NCBI RefSeq assembly: GCF_000193205.1 | Contig: NC_015278.1 | Span: 1,736,001-1,800,000 of the forward strand | DNA length: 64,000 bases | Reading direction: 5' to 3' | From: Aerococcus sp. Group 1 | GTDB taxonomy: Bacteria > Bacillota > Bacilli > Lactobacillales > Aerococcaceae | Shown here: in pieces, positions 1-9,122 of the stretch | Numbering within the stretch: position 1 is the first letter of the stretch | Layout: every line of letters begins with the position of its first letter | Notes under the pieces: generated by a model | Database searches by the model: none | The model's input: only the letters and a program-made list of their open reading frames with translations | Told to the model about the DNA's origin: nothing | Program-made: the position numbers and the translations under genes

Positions 1-1250
1 GTAATGGTTCCTCCATTGCGTCCGGTAGAATTTCTTAAGTCGGCATTGGTGCCTTTAACGGCTTCTCGTAATTCTTCTGGTGCTGGTAATTGCCAAATCG
101 GTTCACCAACACTGTCAGCAGCTTGGTCTACTGCTTGGAAAAGCTCAGGGTCATTGGTCATCGCCCCAGCTGTCCGTTCACCGAGAGCGACTAAGCAAGC
201 CCCCGTTAAGGTCGCTAGGTCAATCACGCATTCACTATTCACTTTAGCAGCTGCATAGTAAATCGAATCGGCCAAGGTCACCCGACCTTCAGCATCGGTA
301 TTCAAGACCTCAATCGTCGTCCCCTTCATGGAACCGATAATGTCCCCATTTTTATAGGAGCTGGCAGAGACCAAGTTTTCTGTGATAGCAGCCACACCCA
401 CAACGTTTTTATTGACCTTGTTTTTGGCTAAGGCGTAAATACTACCAATTACGGCGGCAGCCCCAGCCATGTCGTCCTTCATATCGATCATAGAGTTAGC
501 TGGTTTTAAGGCGTAACCACCGGAGTCATAGGTAATCCCCTTGCCAACTAAGGCGATGGCTTTATCTTCTGGACCTTGAGGGAGATAATTCATCACGAGG
601 AAGCGGGGTTCATTGACCGAACCAGCATTAACTGCTAGGAGGGCTTCCATCCCCAAGTCTTCGATTTGTTTTTTATCGAAGATTTCCACTTCTACCCCAA
701 GCTCAGTTAACAAGTCCTTGGCTTGATCAGCCATTTGCGCCGGACTGAGGTGGTTAGAAGGGGTATTGACTAGATCGCGCGTCGCATTAATCCCTTCCAC
801 TAAATGAGTCACTTCCTCAACCACTTGGTCAAGGTCAGCGACTTTTTTAGGCAGGTTAATCTTAGCTAGGGAAGAGGTGGATTTGTCACTGAGGTAACGG
901 TCAAAACGATAGTCGCTTTGTAAGAAACCTTCAATAACCCCTTCCAGGGCAGCACGGTTCGTAGCCGCAAAAGAAACATTGGCTGCTTCAACCTTAGCTG
1001 CCTTTAATTCCTTAGCTGCCAAGAAAGCCGCAAGCACATAGTTATCGCGTTGAGGCTTTTCACCGAGGCCGACTAAAACTAAGTTTTGGCTATTAGGGCC
1101 TAGTGAGCGATAAACTTGCTTGGCTTCGCCATTAAAGTCCAGTTGGTCTTTTAAATAGTCTTGGGTGGCCTGGTCGACCATGCTTAAGTCTTGACCAGCC
1201 TCCACTAAGTAAACATGATTGGTAAAATTTTCATTGCTGACAAATTTCAT
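1..1250 (-). CDS. pepA: Leucyl aminopeptidase (M17 family), C-terminus cut by window edge
   Basis: A cytosolic M17 metallo-aminopeptidase that releases N-terminal residues from peptides. The frame runs from an ATG at 1250 to the window edge with 416 complete codons and no stop, so only the last part is missing. The family signature NTDAEGR, which supplies metal ligands, lies at about residues 317-323. It is preceded by a GKGITYDSGG segment that matches the usual metal- and substrate-binding GKGITFDSGG block. A GGAGG ribosome binding site lies just upstream of the ATG. Its minus orientation places it divergent from the esterase at 1444. Family assignment is firm; the symbol pepA is by family. 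Confidence 0.93.
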   Translation of the reverse strand, partial: MKFVSNENFTNHVYLVEAGQDLSMVDQATQDYLKDQLDFNGEAKQVYRSLGPNSQNLVLVGLGEKPQRDNYVLAAFLAAKELKAAKVEAANVSFAATNRAALEGVIEGFLQSDYRFDRYLSDKSTSSLAKINLPKKVADLDQVVEEVTHLVEGINATRDLVNTPSNHLSPAQMADQAKDLLTELGVEVEIFDKKQIEDLGMEALLAVNAGSVNEPRFLVMNYLPQGPEDKAIALVGKGITYDSGGYALKPANSMIDMKDDMAGAAAVIGSIYALAKNKVNKNVVGVAAITENLVSASSYKNGDIIGSMKGTTIEVLNTDAEGRVTLADSIYYAAAKVNSECVIDLATLTGACLVALGERTAGAMTNDPELFQAVDQAADSVGEPIWQLPAPEELREAVKGTNADLRNSTGRNGGTI

Positions 1251-1443
1251 CACTCATCCTCCAATTCTACATTACTTCTGTCAATGCTTTCATTATACCA
1301 AGTTTACTTATTTTAGCTAGGTTTAGTGATTAATTTAGAGAAATCAATCTAACAGATTTGACTTAACCTCCCTACCGGATCAATCGCCTTTGCTTGGTCT
1401 TTTAGTTATAATGATAATAAGAAAATATTAAGGAGGTATTTCC

Positions 1444-2220
1444 ATGACTCTTTTACAGACGACGCTTTACTCAGACAGTTTGCGCATGGATGTCCATGTC
1501 AATATCATTTTTCCCCAAAACTGTGCTCGGACTCCAGAAGATAAACGCCAAAGCTTAACGCCCCCTTACCGGGTCCTCTATCTCTTACACGGCCTATCCA
1601 GTAATGAGGATGGTTGGCTTCGCTTCACTTCCCTAGAACGCTATGCCCGTGACTTGGACTTGGTCATTGTCCTACCTACCACCCACCGCGGCTGGTATAT
1701 CAACAATGCCATTGGTTACCCCTATAGCAATTTCATTAGTGTCGAACTGCCCGAAATCATCCAAACCATGCTCCCGGTATCAACTAAACGGGAGGATACC
1801 TATATTGCTGGAGCCTCTATGGGCGGCTTTGGCGCTTTGAAGGCGGCCTTCACCTATCCGGAAAAATATGGTTATGTGGCCAGCCTATCGGGAGTCACCG
1901 ACCTGGTCAATGTCTTTGCCCAAGGTCCTGATCCTGAGTCTCCCTTCGAACATCAAATGCTCTTTGACGGGGAGTCTCCCGCTCACACTGACAATGACAT
2001 TTATCACTTGGTCCAACAAGCCATTGATAATAAAATCGACCTGCCTAAAGTTTATTTGACCTGTGGCACTGAAGATGACTTAATCGAACAAAATCGTCAC
2101 TTTAAAGACCGCTTTGGTGATGTCTTAGAGCTCTCCTACCATGAAAACCCTGGAGAGCACGGTTGGGACTACTGGGACCCAGAAATTAAAAAGGTACTTT
2201 ACTGGTTACCTACTATTTAA
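1444..2220 (+). CDS. estA: Alpha/beta-hydrolase esterase, tributyrin esterase (EstA) / S-formylglutathione hydrolase type
   Basis: A 258-residue serine esterase of the alpha/beta-hydrolase fold (esterase D/EstA family), which usually cleaves short-chain acyl or acetyl esters. The nucleophile elbow is GASMGG (serine near residue 120), preceded by the oxyanion-type segment LLHGLSSNEDGW. A late GEHGWDYW segment carries the likely catalytic histidine. No signal peptide is visible, so it should be cytosolic. A strong AAGGAGG site precedes the ATG, and a TATAAT -10 box lies at 1407-1412. The gene is monocistronic and ends at a hairpin terminator shared with convergent hemD. The true substrate cannot be read from sequence. 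Confidence 0.85.
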   Translation: MTLLQTTLYSDSLRMDVHVNIIFPQNCARTPEDKRQSLTPPYRVLYLLHGLSSNEDGWLRFTSLERYARDLDLVIVLPTTHRGWYINNAIGYPYSNFISVELPEIIQTMLPVSTKREDTYIAGASMGGFGALKAAFTYPEKYGYVASLSGVTDLVNVFAQGPDPESPFEHQMLFDGESPAHTDNDIYHLVQQAIDNKIDLPKVYLTCGTEDDLIEQNRHFKDRFGDVLELSYHENPGEHGWDYWDPEIKKVLYWLPTI

Positions 2221-2241
2221 AACTAGCTACTTAACATATTG

Positions 2242-2290
2242 AAAAACAGCCTAGCTTAAGCGGAAAGTTTCCTTAAGCTAGGCTGTTTTT
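2242..2290. terminator. Bidirectional rho-independent terminator between estA and hemD
   Basis: A near-perfect inverted repeat (AAAAACAGCCTAGCTTAAG and its complement) around an 11-base loop, flanked by A and T tracts on both sides. It can terminate the plus-strand esterase and the minus-strand hem/cobalamin operon. It overlaps the last bases of hemD. Confidence 0.9.
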
Positions 2291-3065
2291 ATATCTTATA
2301 TTCAATCAAACTGTCTACCAAACCAGCGAAATTCGACTGGTTGGCTTCATGGTAGGGTTTAACTTGGGAGCTACTTTTAAGGATGGCTTGACTGGCTAAG
2401 GGACCAATCGTCCACAATTGGATAGCAGACCGCTTCTGATCTAAGACCGGCAAGGACACTAAGTCTACCAGCCCCTGCCAGGCACTGGCACTAGCAATCG
2501 TTATAGCTAGAGGCTCTTTAAAGCTAGCCTGGTCGATGGCGGCTTGAAGTGATTGACCAACTTTCCAGTTGACTTGCTTTTGATAAACGATCCACTCCTG
2601 AATACTTATATCAGACAGGTAAGTTTGCCCTAGAGCCTGGTACTTGCCCTGGCTTTGGGGACTAATGGGGACAATGAGCCGGTCAATCCTAGGCTGGTAG
2701 TGGTCCTTGATTTTCTGAAAATGCCTAAAGGCCTCCTGACTAGTCCCCCCTTGGGTCAAGGCTTGGCAATCAATGGAGTAGTTCTGGCTAAGATAGCGTC
2801 CAGTTTGCTGGCTACTAGAAAAAAAGTAGAGTTGACTTAAAGCATCACTAGGGGGTAAATGCTTGAAGACAGCTTGGCCGGCCATGCGACTGACAAAGAA
2901 AAAGGCATCTCCTCGTTGAAGTTTTAAGGGATTAACCTGGCTCAGAGACTCCAATTGGATAACCGGCAGCCAGTCCACTTGGTAGCCCGCTTGCTCTAAG
3001 CGGACTAGCTGCTTTTTATTCAAGGAGCGTGATGCCGTCCACAGAAGTCTAGTCATTGCCGTCAC
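2289..3065 (-). CDS. hemD: Uroporphyrinogen-III synthase
   Basis: A 258-residue HemD-type protein that cyclises hydroxymethylbilane to uroporphyrinogen III, the branch-point precursor of siroheme and cobalamin. HemD is poorly conserved, so the call rests on length, the alternating beta-alpha pattern (LLWTASRSL start, TIASASAWQGLVDL near the C-terminus) and position. It overlaps hemC by 17 bases and ends the long cobalamin operon. A separate CobA-type methyltransferase with a C-terminal tail lies upstream at 8112. The gene ends in the terminator at 2242-2290. Confidence 0.8.
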   Translation of the reverse strand: MTAMTRLLWTASRSLNKKQLVRLEQAGYQVDWLPVIQLESLSQVNPLKLQRGDAFFFVSRMAGQAVFKHLPPSDALSQLYFFSSSQQTGRYLSQNYSIDCQALTQGGTSQEAFRHFQKIKDHYQPRIDRLIVPISPQSQGKYQALGQTYLSDISIQEWIVYQKQVNWKVGQSLQAAIDQASFKEPLAITIASASAWQGLVDLVSLPVLDQKRSAIQLWTIGPLASQAILKSSSQVKPYHEANQSNFAGLVDSLIEYKI

Positions 3066-4047
3066 CTTGACCTAACCATTTTCCTGCCCCTTGGTCCAAG
3101 AGATCTTGGTAAACCGCTTGGCCTAGGGCTAAGGCTTGGTCTAGGGGAGCTTCTAATTGGCTACGAACCAAGGCAAAGCCGTCCTGACGACCAATCATGG
3201 CTGTTAAATTAATTTCCTGGCCTTTAATTTGACCATAGGCTCCAACCGGATAATTGCAATCAGCCCCTAGCGCTTTGAGAACCACTCGTTCACAAGCCAC
3301 TGCCTGGTGGGTTTCAGGGTCATCAACGGCTTGAAGGACTTCTCTAGTTTGCTGATCATCATTCAAACATTGGACTGCCAAGGCCCCTTGCCCTACTGCA
3401 GGAATCATTTCATCTAGGCTAAAAGCATGTGCCTGGAGTTCATAGTTGTTGAGGATATGGGCCTCACTATTGACTTCTTTTTGGTTAAAGCGCTGGGAGT
3501 CAAAAGGATAGTCAAGGAGCTGCAAGCGTTTTAGGCCCGCCGTAGCGAGGACCAGGGCCTGGAAGTCGCCGCGAGCAAGTTTATCCAAACGACTGTCAAT
3601 ATTCCCGCGAACATGGACAATCTCCAAATCTGGTCTTAGGGCATGCAGTTGGGCCAGGCGGCGTAAACTCCCTGTTCCTACCCTAGCGCCATTAGGCAAG
3701 TCGTGCCAGTCCATCCCCTTAGCAGTCAAGATCACATCTCCAGGGTCTTGGCGCTTAGGAATAGCGGCCAAAACTGTCCCTTGGGCTAATTCGCTAGGAA
3801 CATCTTTTAAACTATGGACAATAAAATCGACCTTGCCTTGGGCTAGGGCCTGCTCAATCCAGCGGACAAAGACCCCCTTGCCCCCAATTTTAGAGAGGGG
3901 GGAGGACTTATCCTTGTCTCCCTTGGTGGATAATTTAACTAATTGAAATTCATCCTGCGGGTAAACTGCCTCCAAAGCCCTGACAACTTCTAAACTTTGT
4001 TGCATGGCTAGCCGGCTGCTTCGCGTTCCAATTCGATAAGTGGTCAA
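3049..4047 (-). CDS. hemC: Hydroxymethylbilane synthase (porphobilinogen deaminase)
   Basis: A 332-residue enzyme that polymerises four porphobilinogen units into hydroxymethylbilane. The start TYRIGTRSSRLAMQQ, the FVHSLKDVP segment (here VDFIVHSLKDVPSE), the RGNIDSRL loop and the GADCNYPVGAY motif with the dipyrromethane-cofactor cysteine are all typical. It overlaps sirC by 4 bases (ATGA) and hemD by 17 bases, so translation is probably coupled. Within this operon it most likely serves cobalamin rather than heme. hemA, hemL and hemB are not seen in the window. Confidence 0.95.
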   Translation of the reverse strand: MTTYRIGTRSSRLAMQQSLEVVRALEAVYPQDEFQLVKLSTKGDKDKSSPLSKIGGKGVFVRWIEQALAQGKVDFIVHSLKDVPSELAQGTVLAAIPKRQDPGDVILTAKGMDWHDLPNGARVGTGSLRRLAQLHALRPDLEIVHVRGNIDSRLDKLARGDFQALVLATAGLKRLQLLDYPFDSQRFNQKEVNSEAHILNNYELQAHAFSLDEMIPAVGQGALAVQCLNDDQQTREVLQAVDDPETHQAVACERVVLKALGADCNYPVGAYGQIKGQEINLTAMIGRQDGFALVRSQLEAPLDQALALGQAVYQDLLDQGAGKWLGQGDGND

Positions 4048-4502
4048 ATCCGATTCTCCTTGTCTTTCAGATAAGATGCGATACTTTCTCCCAGGGCCTT
4101 AGCTCCTGCGGGTGACTGCCCTTGACTGGAAATGGCAATCAGGTAGCCCTCATGGTTAATGGTTTTCATATTAAAGAAATTCGATGCTCGCTTGTCCCCA
4201 GTCTGGTTGATCAATTGACCTGACCCAAGATCTTCGGCAATCGCCTGGTTGATCTCTGCTTGATCAGTGCAGGCAAAGATCATCTGATAACCCTGTAAAT
4301 CCAGAGGGCCCTGGTAGGCTTGCTGCGACCAGATTAGCTTCCCTTTCCTGGCCCAGTCAGCAATCCGCTCAGTCACTCGAGGAGCCAAGACCGTAACCTG
4401 TGCCGCTTCCTTTATAAGTCCCTGTAATTTTCGCTCAGCGATCCTCCCACCGCCAATGATGAGAACTGACCAGTGACTGATATCTAACATGACTGGATAC
4501 AT
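4044..4502 (-). CDS. sirC: Precorrin-2 dehydrogenase (SirC/YlnF type)
   Basis: A 152-residue single-domain dehydrogenase that oxidises precorrin-2 to sirohydrochlorin with NAD. The N-terminal Rossmann motif VLIIGGGRIAERKLQGL is clear, and the later NQTGDKRASNFFN segment matches the Met8/CysG family. It lacks the methyltransferase and chelatase domains of CysG, in line with the separate CobA (8112) and CbiK (7315). It makes the substrate for CbiK. It overlaps hemC by 4 bases. The symbol ylnF is used for the Bacillus equivalent. Confidence 0.88.
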   Translation of the reverse strand: MYPVMLDISHWSVLIIGGGRIAERKLQGLIKEAAQVTVLAPRVTERIADWARKGKLIWSQQAYQGPLDLQGYQMIFACTDQAEINQAIAEDLGSGQLINQTGDKRASNFFNMKTINHEGYLIAISSQGQSPAGAKALGESIASYLKDKENRI

Positions 4503-4542
4503 AGCTAAGCTCCTTTATGACTCTTTTTGTTCTTGGACTATC

Positions 4543-5103
4543 TTATGAAAAAATATCGCGACTATTTTTATAGGGGACCTCACTGTAATGATCATAATGG
4601 TTTAAGGCCCGGGCCAAGCTAAAGAAATAGTCCGATAAACGATTAATATAAGGCAAAACTTGGGGATTATAATCCTGGCTTACCTGGCTAAATTGCACCA
4701 ACTGCCGTTCTAGTGTGCGAGTTTGCGTTCTTAGCATATGACAGAAGCTAGCAGCCTGAGTGCCCCGAGGGAGGACAAACTTTTTAATGCTGGGGGTTGC
4801 TTCAGTATAATCATCAATCCAAGCTTCTAACTTGTCAGCCAGACCAGTTTTTACCTTATAGGGACGTTCTTGGTCTAGGGTAGCATAATCACTCCCGCAA
4901 TCAAACAAATCTTGTTGGATAGCCAGGAGTTGCCTTTGAACTTGGTCATATTTGGGATCAACCAAAGCGGCCAGGTAGCCCACACTAGCATTTAACTGGT
5001 CAATCGCCCCATAAGTTCCTACTCGCTCAGAAGCCTTCGAAACACTATGTCCTCCGTACAGTCGGGTCATGCCCTGGTCACCGGTTCGTGTATAAATTGC
5101 CAT
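4543..5103 (-). CDS. pduO: ATP:cob(I)alamin adenosyltransferase, PduO type
   Basis: This enzyme transfers the adenosyl group of ATP to cob(I)alamin or corrinoid precursors. The N-terminus YTRTGDQGMTRLYGG followed by RVGTYGAIDQLNA is the PduO/MMAB nucleotide-binding signature, and the C-terminus with E-PYKNSRD is the usual closing motif. I start it at the ATG at 5103, not the in-frame codon at 5121, because AAGGAG lies at correct spacing and the family begins at this methionine. It then starts just after the cbiP stop. The flavodoxin at 17040 is a plausible supplier of electrons for Co(II) reduction (inference). Confidence 0.92.
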   Translation of the reverse strand: MAIYTRTGDQGMTRLYGGHSVSKASERVGTYGAIDQLNASVGYLAALVDPKYDQVQRQLLAIQQDLFDCGSDYATLDQERPYKVKTGLADKLEAWIDDYTEATPSIKKFVLPRGTQAASFCHMLRTQTRTLERQLVQFSQVSQDYNPQVLPYINRLSDYFFSLARALNHYDHYSEVPYKNSRDIFS

Positions 5104-5104
5104 C

Positions 5105-6613
5105 TTATTCTTCTCCTTCAATGATTCGGTCTAAGGCTTCCTTATCAATATGGTCAAGAACATGTTGGGCGAGTTCCTGAAATTGTTCTTCCATCACTGC
5201 TGCATAATTTTGGGGAAGCTGGCCCTTGAGTTTGACGCCTTTTTTCTCAGCTAGGGACTGTAGATAAGCATAGGTCCAGGCAGTATTGTCAAATAATCCA
5301 TGTAAATTACTTGCAATTAAACGGCCCTCTTCTAAACAATAGCCCTCATTCCCAAAATAGCTTGTCCCGTTGCGTTTAACTACCCGGGCAAAGGAGGTGA
5401 ACTGGTCCGGACTTTGGATGGTATAGGTCCGGACTTCATAGGCCGCTAAGGCGTAGCTCTCTTCCTTGCCAGCCCCATGTGGCGGATAAGTCGTTTGATA
5501 TTGAGACTGGTAGACATCATGCGCCCCGGTTAAGGTCGACTGGTAGGGGAAAATACCCAGACCAGGATAGCTGTTACCGGCTTCATCGCTTAAAGTCTGA
5601 CCCAAGAGAGTCTGGCCTGCCCCTATTGCAATCAAGTGACTGCCCTTTCCTACGGCTGCTTGAATGGCTGATGCCAGGCCCCGGTCTTTTAAATCTTTTA
5701 GGGCTCTGAGAGGATTGGCGGTTCCTGGAATAATGATTAAGTCCGGTTGCCCGACTTGCTTAGCCTGCTTAGCATAACGCAAAGAAACATCTTCGAACAA
5801 TGATAAGCTATTCAAATCAGTGAAGTTAGCAATCCATTCCACAGCAATCACACAGACATCAAGGGCTTTAGAGGCGTCGTAGCTGGTCTGTTCCATATGT
5901 AAGTCGCAGGAATCTTCACTTTCAATCACATGGGGTAAGTAGGGAACCACCCCAATCACTTTTACCCCGGTCAAGGCTTCAATTTGTTCAATACCTGGAT
6001 CAAGCAAGGAGACATCGCCCCGGAATTTATTAATAATAATTCCTTTAATCCGTTTGCCCTGGTCTTTTAATAAAGTGATAGTCCCGTAAATCGAAGCGAA
6101 GACTCCGCCTCGGTCAATATCAGCCACTAAAATAACCGGACTATCAGCAATCTCTGCCATGCCCATATTCACAATATCATGGTCATTGAGGTTGATTTCA
6201 GCAGGGCTCCCAGCCCCTTCTAAGACAATCAGGTCATTTTCCGAATCTAATTGGGTTATAACCTCTTTTAGCATGGGCTTTAATTGGGGTTTTAACTCGT
6301 GGTAATCACGCGCATTGAGATCTCCGTACACCTGCCCTTTAATAATAATCTGTGATTGGGCATCTTGGCTAGGCTTCATCAAAATGGGATTCATCAAGAC
6401 GTCAGGTTCCCGACGGCAGGCATTGGCTTGCACCACCTGGGCCCGGGCCATTTCAGCCCCGGTCTTAGTAATATAAGAATTTAGGGCCATATTTTGCGAT
6501 TTAAAGGGGAAAACCCGCAGTCCTTCATTAGTATAGATCCGGCCAATGGCTGCTGCCATAAGGCTCTTACCGACATCGGAAGCGGTCCCTTGAATCATTA
6601 TATGTTTAGCCAT
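5105..6613 (-). CDS. cbiP: Cobyric acid synthase with degenerate glutaminase site
   Basis: A 502-residue CbiP that amidates adenosylcobyrinate a,c-diamide at four side chains. The N-terminal ATPase domain has GTASDVGKSL (P-loop) and VVQANACRREPDVLMNPILMKP, both typical. The C-terminal class I glutaminase-like domain is odd. Where the family has GICGGYQMLG, this protein reads AIGAGQTLLG, so the catalytic cysteine is glycine at about residue 331. The neighbouring PGSKNT-like loop reads PGTANP. A later LHGLFDN histidine is kept. The enzyme may depend on free ammonia. Length and context otherwise fit a functional CbiP. Confidence 0.92.
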   Translation of the reverse strand: MAKHIMIQGTASDVGKSLMAAAIGRIYTNEGLRVFPFKSQNMALNSYITKTGAEMARAQVVQANACRREPDVLMNPILMKPSQDAQSQIIIKGQVYGDLNARDYHELKPQLKPMLKEVITQLDSENDLIVLEGAGSPAEINLNDHDIVNMGMAEIADSPVILVADIDRGGVFASIYGTITLLKDQGKRIKGIIINKFRGDVSLLDPGIEQIEALTGVKVIGVVPYLPHVIESEDSCDLHMEQTSYDASKALDVCVIAVEWIANFTDLNSLSLFEDVSLRYAKQAKQVGQPDLIIIPGTANPLRALKDLKDRGLASAIQAAVGKGSHLIAIGAGQTLLGQTLSDEAGNSYPGLGIFPYQSTLTGAHDVYQSQYQTTYPPHGAGKEESYALAAYEVRTYTIQSPDQFTSFARVVKRNGTSYFGNEGYCLEEGRLIASNLHGLFDNTAWTYAYLQSLAEKKGVKLKGQLPQNYAAVMEEQFQELAQHVLDHIDKEALDRIIEGEE

Positions 6614-6617
6614 AAAG

Positions 6618-7325
6618 TTAGGCCTCCTTTGACTTCCGGACGATCATGGTCGAAAAGTAAGAAATCTTCTCATCACCTTGCCAGTCGCTCAAGTCCCGGT
6701 AGACTGTCTCCGATTCCATGGTGGCTTGGCTAATAATTTGGGCCTGGTCACGGAGATTTTTTTCATCGAGGAGGGCTAGGATTTTCTTGAGATGACGTTT
6801 AATTTTCATAATGACGATGGTGTCAGCATTTTTTAGATTCAACCGAATCAGGTCAGTAGATGCTGTCGCTGGTAGTACAGTAAAACTTTCTTCATCAATC
6901 ACCAGAGGGACTTGCAAAGCTGCCGCCATCGCTTGGTAAGAAGTTATCCCTGCCACCAACTCCACACTATAATCCTGGCACAAGCGTTCTTCCAGATAGG
7001 TAAAGGTGGAATAAGTTGAAGGATCTCCCAGGGTTAAGAAGGCAATGGACTTGCCTTGGTCAAGGTCCTGGGCCATGGCTAGGGCTACTTGATCCCATTG
7101 CTTGGTCTTTACTGCCCTATCCTTAGTCATAGGAAAATGATAGGTTTTTACCGGGGTATGGCTAGGGATATAAGGCTCTGCAATGGAAAAGGCCAAGCTG
7201 GCTTGACCTTTTTTCCCGGTAGGAACATAGATAATATCAACGGCCTTAAGCTTTTCAATGGCTTTTAGGGTCAAATAGCCCTTATCCCCTGGCCCAACGC
7301 CGATTCCATATAATTTAGCCGGCAT
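6618..7325 (-). CDS. cbiL: Cobalt-factor II C20-methyltransferase
   Basis: A 235-residue SAM-dependent tetrapyrrole methyltransferase that methylates C20 of cobalt-factor II, the first ring methylation after cobalt insertion. The family start (LYGIGVGPGDKGYLTLKA) and the SAM-site segments FLTLGDPSTYSTF and VVAGITSYQ-type (VELVAGITSYQAMAA) are present. The FTVLPATA segment separates CbiL from CbiF and CbiH. It overlaps cbiK by 11 bases and sits 4 bases before cbiP. The call is well supported by sequence and order. Confidence 0.9.
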   Translation of the reverse strand: MPAKLYGIGVGPGDKGYLTLKAIEKLKAVDIIYVPTGKKGQASLAFSIAEPYIPSHTPVKTYHFPMTKDRAVKTKQWDQVALAMAQDLDQGKSIAFLTLGDPSTYSTFTYLEERLCQDYSVELVAGITSYQAMAAALQVPLVIDEESFTVLPATASTDLIRLNLKNADTIVIMKIKRHLKKILALLDEKNLRDQAQIISQATMESETVYRDLSDWQGDEKISYFSTMIVRKSKEA

Positions 7326-8100
7326 GGTCCTCCTCCATCAATTCACCTAAATGCTTAAGGTAAAGTTGACGAATGGCTGGGTCTTCTCCTAAACCCTCCA
7401 AGTGGATCATGACATGGAAGCCATAATTTTCAAATTGGGTTTGCCAGGAATCGGGATCCTCCGAAGCCATATCATTATGGGCATGGTCACCAGCCACCAG
7501 CATGAGGGGGCGCAGGTGGACGGTTTTAATACCCTTTTGCCGTAAATCCTTGATAAAGTCTTCCTCCAATTCGGGATAACTTTCCACACAGCGTACATAA
7601 GCCGGTTTATCGGCTAGCATATAATCTAGGGTCACATAGCTAGTAAATTGCGGTGCTTGGGTTCCATGGGCCATATAAACCATAACTTCATCTTGGGCTA
7701 GACTTTGGATGTCTTGGTCCAAAACTGAAAGTAGGTCTTGGTAGTCCTCATAGATATCTAAGAGCGGACGGGCAATCTTCACTTGGAAGTCTTGGTCTGC
7801 TGTTTCTCTTCGGGCTTGGTAAATTTTGTCGACCTCACTCCCATTAATCACATGGAGGGGTTGGATATAGACCCTTTGGTAGCCCTCAGCTTTTAAGGAT
7901 TGTAAGGCTTCTAGGGGGGAGAGCCGAGTCAATCCTTCATGTTCCTGGATGCGTTTGCGCACAATGTTTGACGTGTAGGCCTGGTAAATGGGCCAGTTGG
8001 GATAGGCAGACTTAAGCTCTTGATAAATGGTTTCGATGGTTAATTCACGGGTCTTTTTAAAAGTGGTCCCGAAACTTGCTAGTAAAATGGCACTTTTCAT
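7315..8100 (-). CDS. cbiK: Sirohydrochlorin cobaltochelatase
   Basis: A 261-residue class II chelatase that inserts cobalt into sirohydrochlorin, the committing step of the anaerobic (early cobalt) route. The start AILLASFGTTFKKTRE is typical of CbiK. YMAHGTQAP holds the first metal/proton histidine, and LVAGDHAHNDMASEDPDSW the second. No signal peptide is visible, unlike periplasmic variants. Its presence, with no aerobic CobNST, fixes the pathway type. It is placed between cobA and cbiL, so that sirohydrochlorin supply and first methylation are clustered. Confidence 0.93.
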   Translation of the reverse strand: MKSAILLASFGTTFKKTRELTIETIYQELKSAYPNWPIYQAYTSNIVRKRIQEHEGLTRLSPLEALQSLKAEGYQRVYIQPLHVINGSEVDKIYQARRETADQDFQVKIARPLLDIYEDYQDLLSVLDQDIQSLAQDEVMVYMAHGTQAPQFTSYVTLDYMLADKPAYVRCVESYPELEEDFIKDLRQKGIKTVHLRPLMLVAGDHAHNDMASEDPDSWQTQFENYGFHVMIHLEGLGEDPAIRQLYLKHLGELMEEDHAG

Positions 8101-8111
8101 ATTGAACTCCT

Positions 8112-9122
8112 TTATTGCTTACTAAAATGATGGATAAAATCATCAACACTGCCGTGGAAATGTAGGGTTTCCGCCGCCAGCTTCTCTTGCCAAGGATCAA
8201 GTAGGTCTTGGCTAATCATAATATCAGCCTGCTTGAGAGCATTTTTTGCTAGCTCTAGGCGACTACTTTCAGCAGCTGGATCAGGATAAAAGATTAAATC
8301 GGCTCCTAAATCCTCTAAAGCCAGGCAATCAGTTAGAGGCGTCTGTGCCGAAATCGCAATCTGGTGGCCAAAGAGCGGGGCTTGACTAAAGAAGTCAAGC
8401 TTTTGCTGGTCAGTCACTACCTCGCCGAGGACAAAGAGGGCGGGCGCTTTGACCCGAGCCGCTTGACAGTCATCAATCATATGGCCCAGGTCAGAGACCA
8501 AGTAGCGTTCTTGGGCCCTTCCTGCCCACTCGATGGCTGCCATAGGCGTTTTTTCATTCAGGCCAGCTCCTATAAGGCCACTAACAATGGCTCCTAGAGC
8601 CTTTACCGCCATTAGAAAGACTGCCGTTCCCCCGCTATTGACAATGGCCTGATAATCTAAGTCGGTTCGACCCGATCGGCTCTGACCGGTATAAATGTGT
8701 AGGGAACTTGACTTATCCCGGTAAGTAGCTGGAATACCGGCATAGGCTAAGCCGGCGATGGCTGAAGTAATCCCGGGAATGACTGCGAAATCCACGCCCG
8801 CTTCTGACAGGGCCATGGCTTCTTCCCCACCCCGGCCAAAGAGGTAGGGATCACCACTCTTCAATCGGACTATGACTTGATATTCCTGGCTGGCTTGGAT
8901 AAGTTGCTGGGTAATCTCTTCCTGAGAATGAGAGTGCTTACCAGGCTTTTTGCCAACATTCACCAAGAGGCAGGAACTTGGGGCGACTTGCAGTAGATTT
9001 TGATTAATGAGACGGTCATAAAAGATAATATCAGCCTTTTGCAGGCAATCATAGGCCGCTAAGCTGAGATTGCCTAGCCGGCCTAAGCCGGCACCTACTA
9101 AATAAACTTTACCGCTAGTCAT
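8112..9122 (-). CDS. cobA: Uroporphyrinogen-III C-methyltransferase with C-terminal extension
   Basis: Methylates uroporphyrinogen III at C2 and C7 to precorrin-2. The SUMT motifs VYLVGAGLGRLGNLSLAA, VRLKSGDPYLFGRGGEE and VIPGITSAIAGLAYAGIP are clear in the first 240 residues. The protein continues for about 90 residues beyond a normal SUMT. This tail (from about residue 250) resembles one half of a HemD-like fold and could be the remnant of a CobA-HemD fusion, although a separate hemD exists at 2289. I use the ATG at 9122, with AAGGAG seven bases upstream. It overlaps the end of cbiJ. Confidence 0.9.
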   Translation of the reverse strand: MTSGKVYLVGAGLGRLGNLSLAAYDCLQKADIIFYDRLINQNLLQVAPSSCLLVNVGKKPGKHSHSQEEITQQLIQASQEYQVIVRLKSGDPYLFGRGGEEAMALSEAGVDFAVIPGITSAIAGLAYAGIPATYRDKSSSLHIYTGQSRSGRTDLDYQAIVNSGGTAVFLMAVKALGAIVSGLIGAGLNEKTPMAAIEWAGRAQERYLVSDLGHMIDDCQAARVKAPALFVLGEVVTDQQKLDFFSQAPLFGHQIAISAQTPLTDCLALEDLGADLIFYPDPAAESSRLELAKNALKQADIMISQDLLDPWQEKLAAETLHFHGSVDDFIHHFSKQ

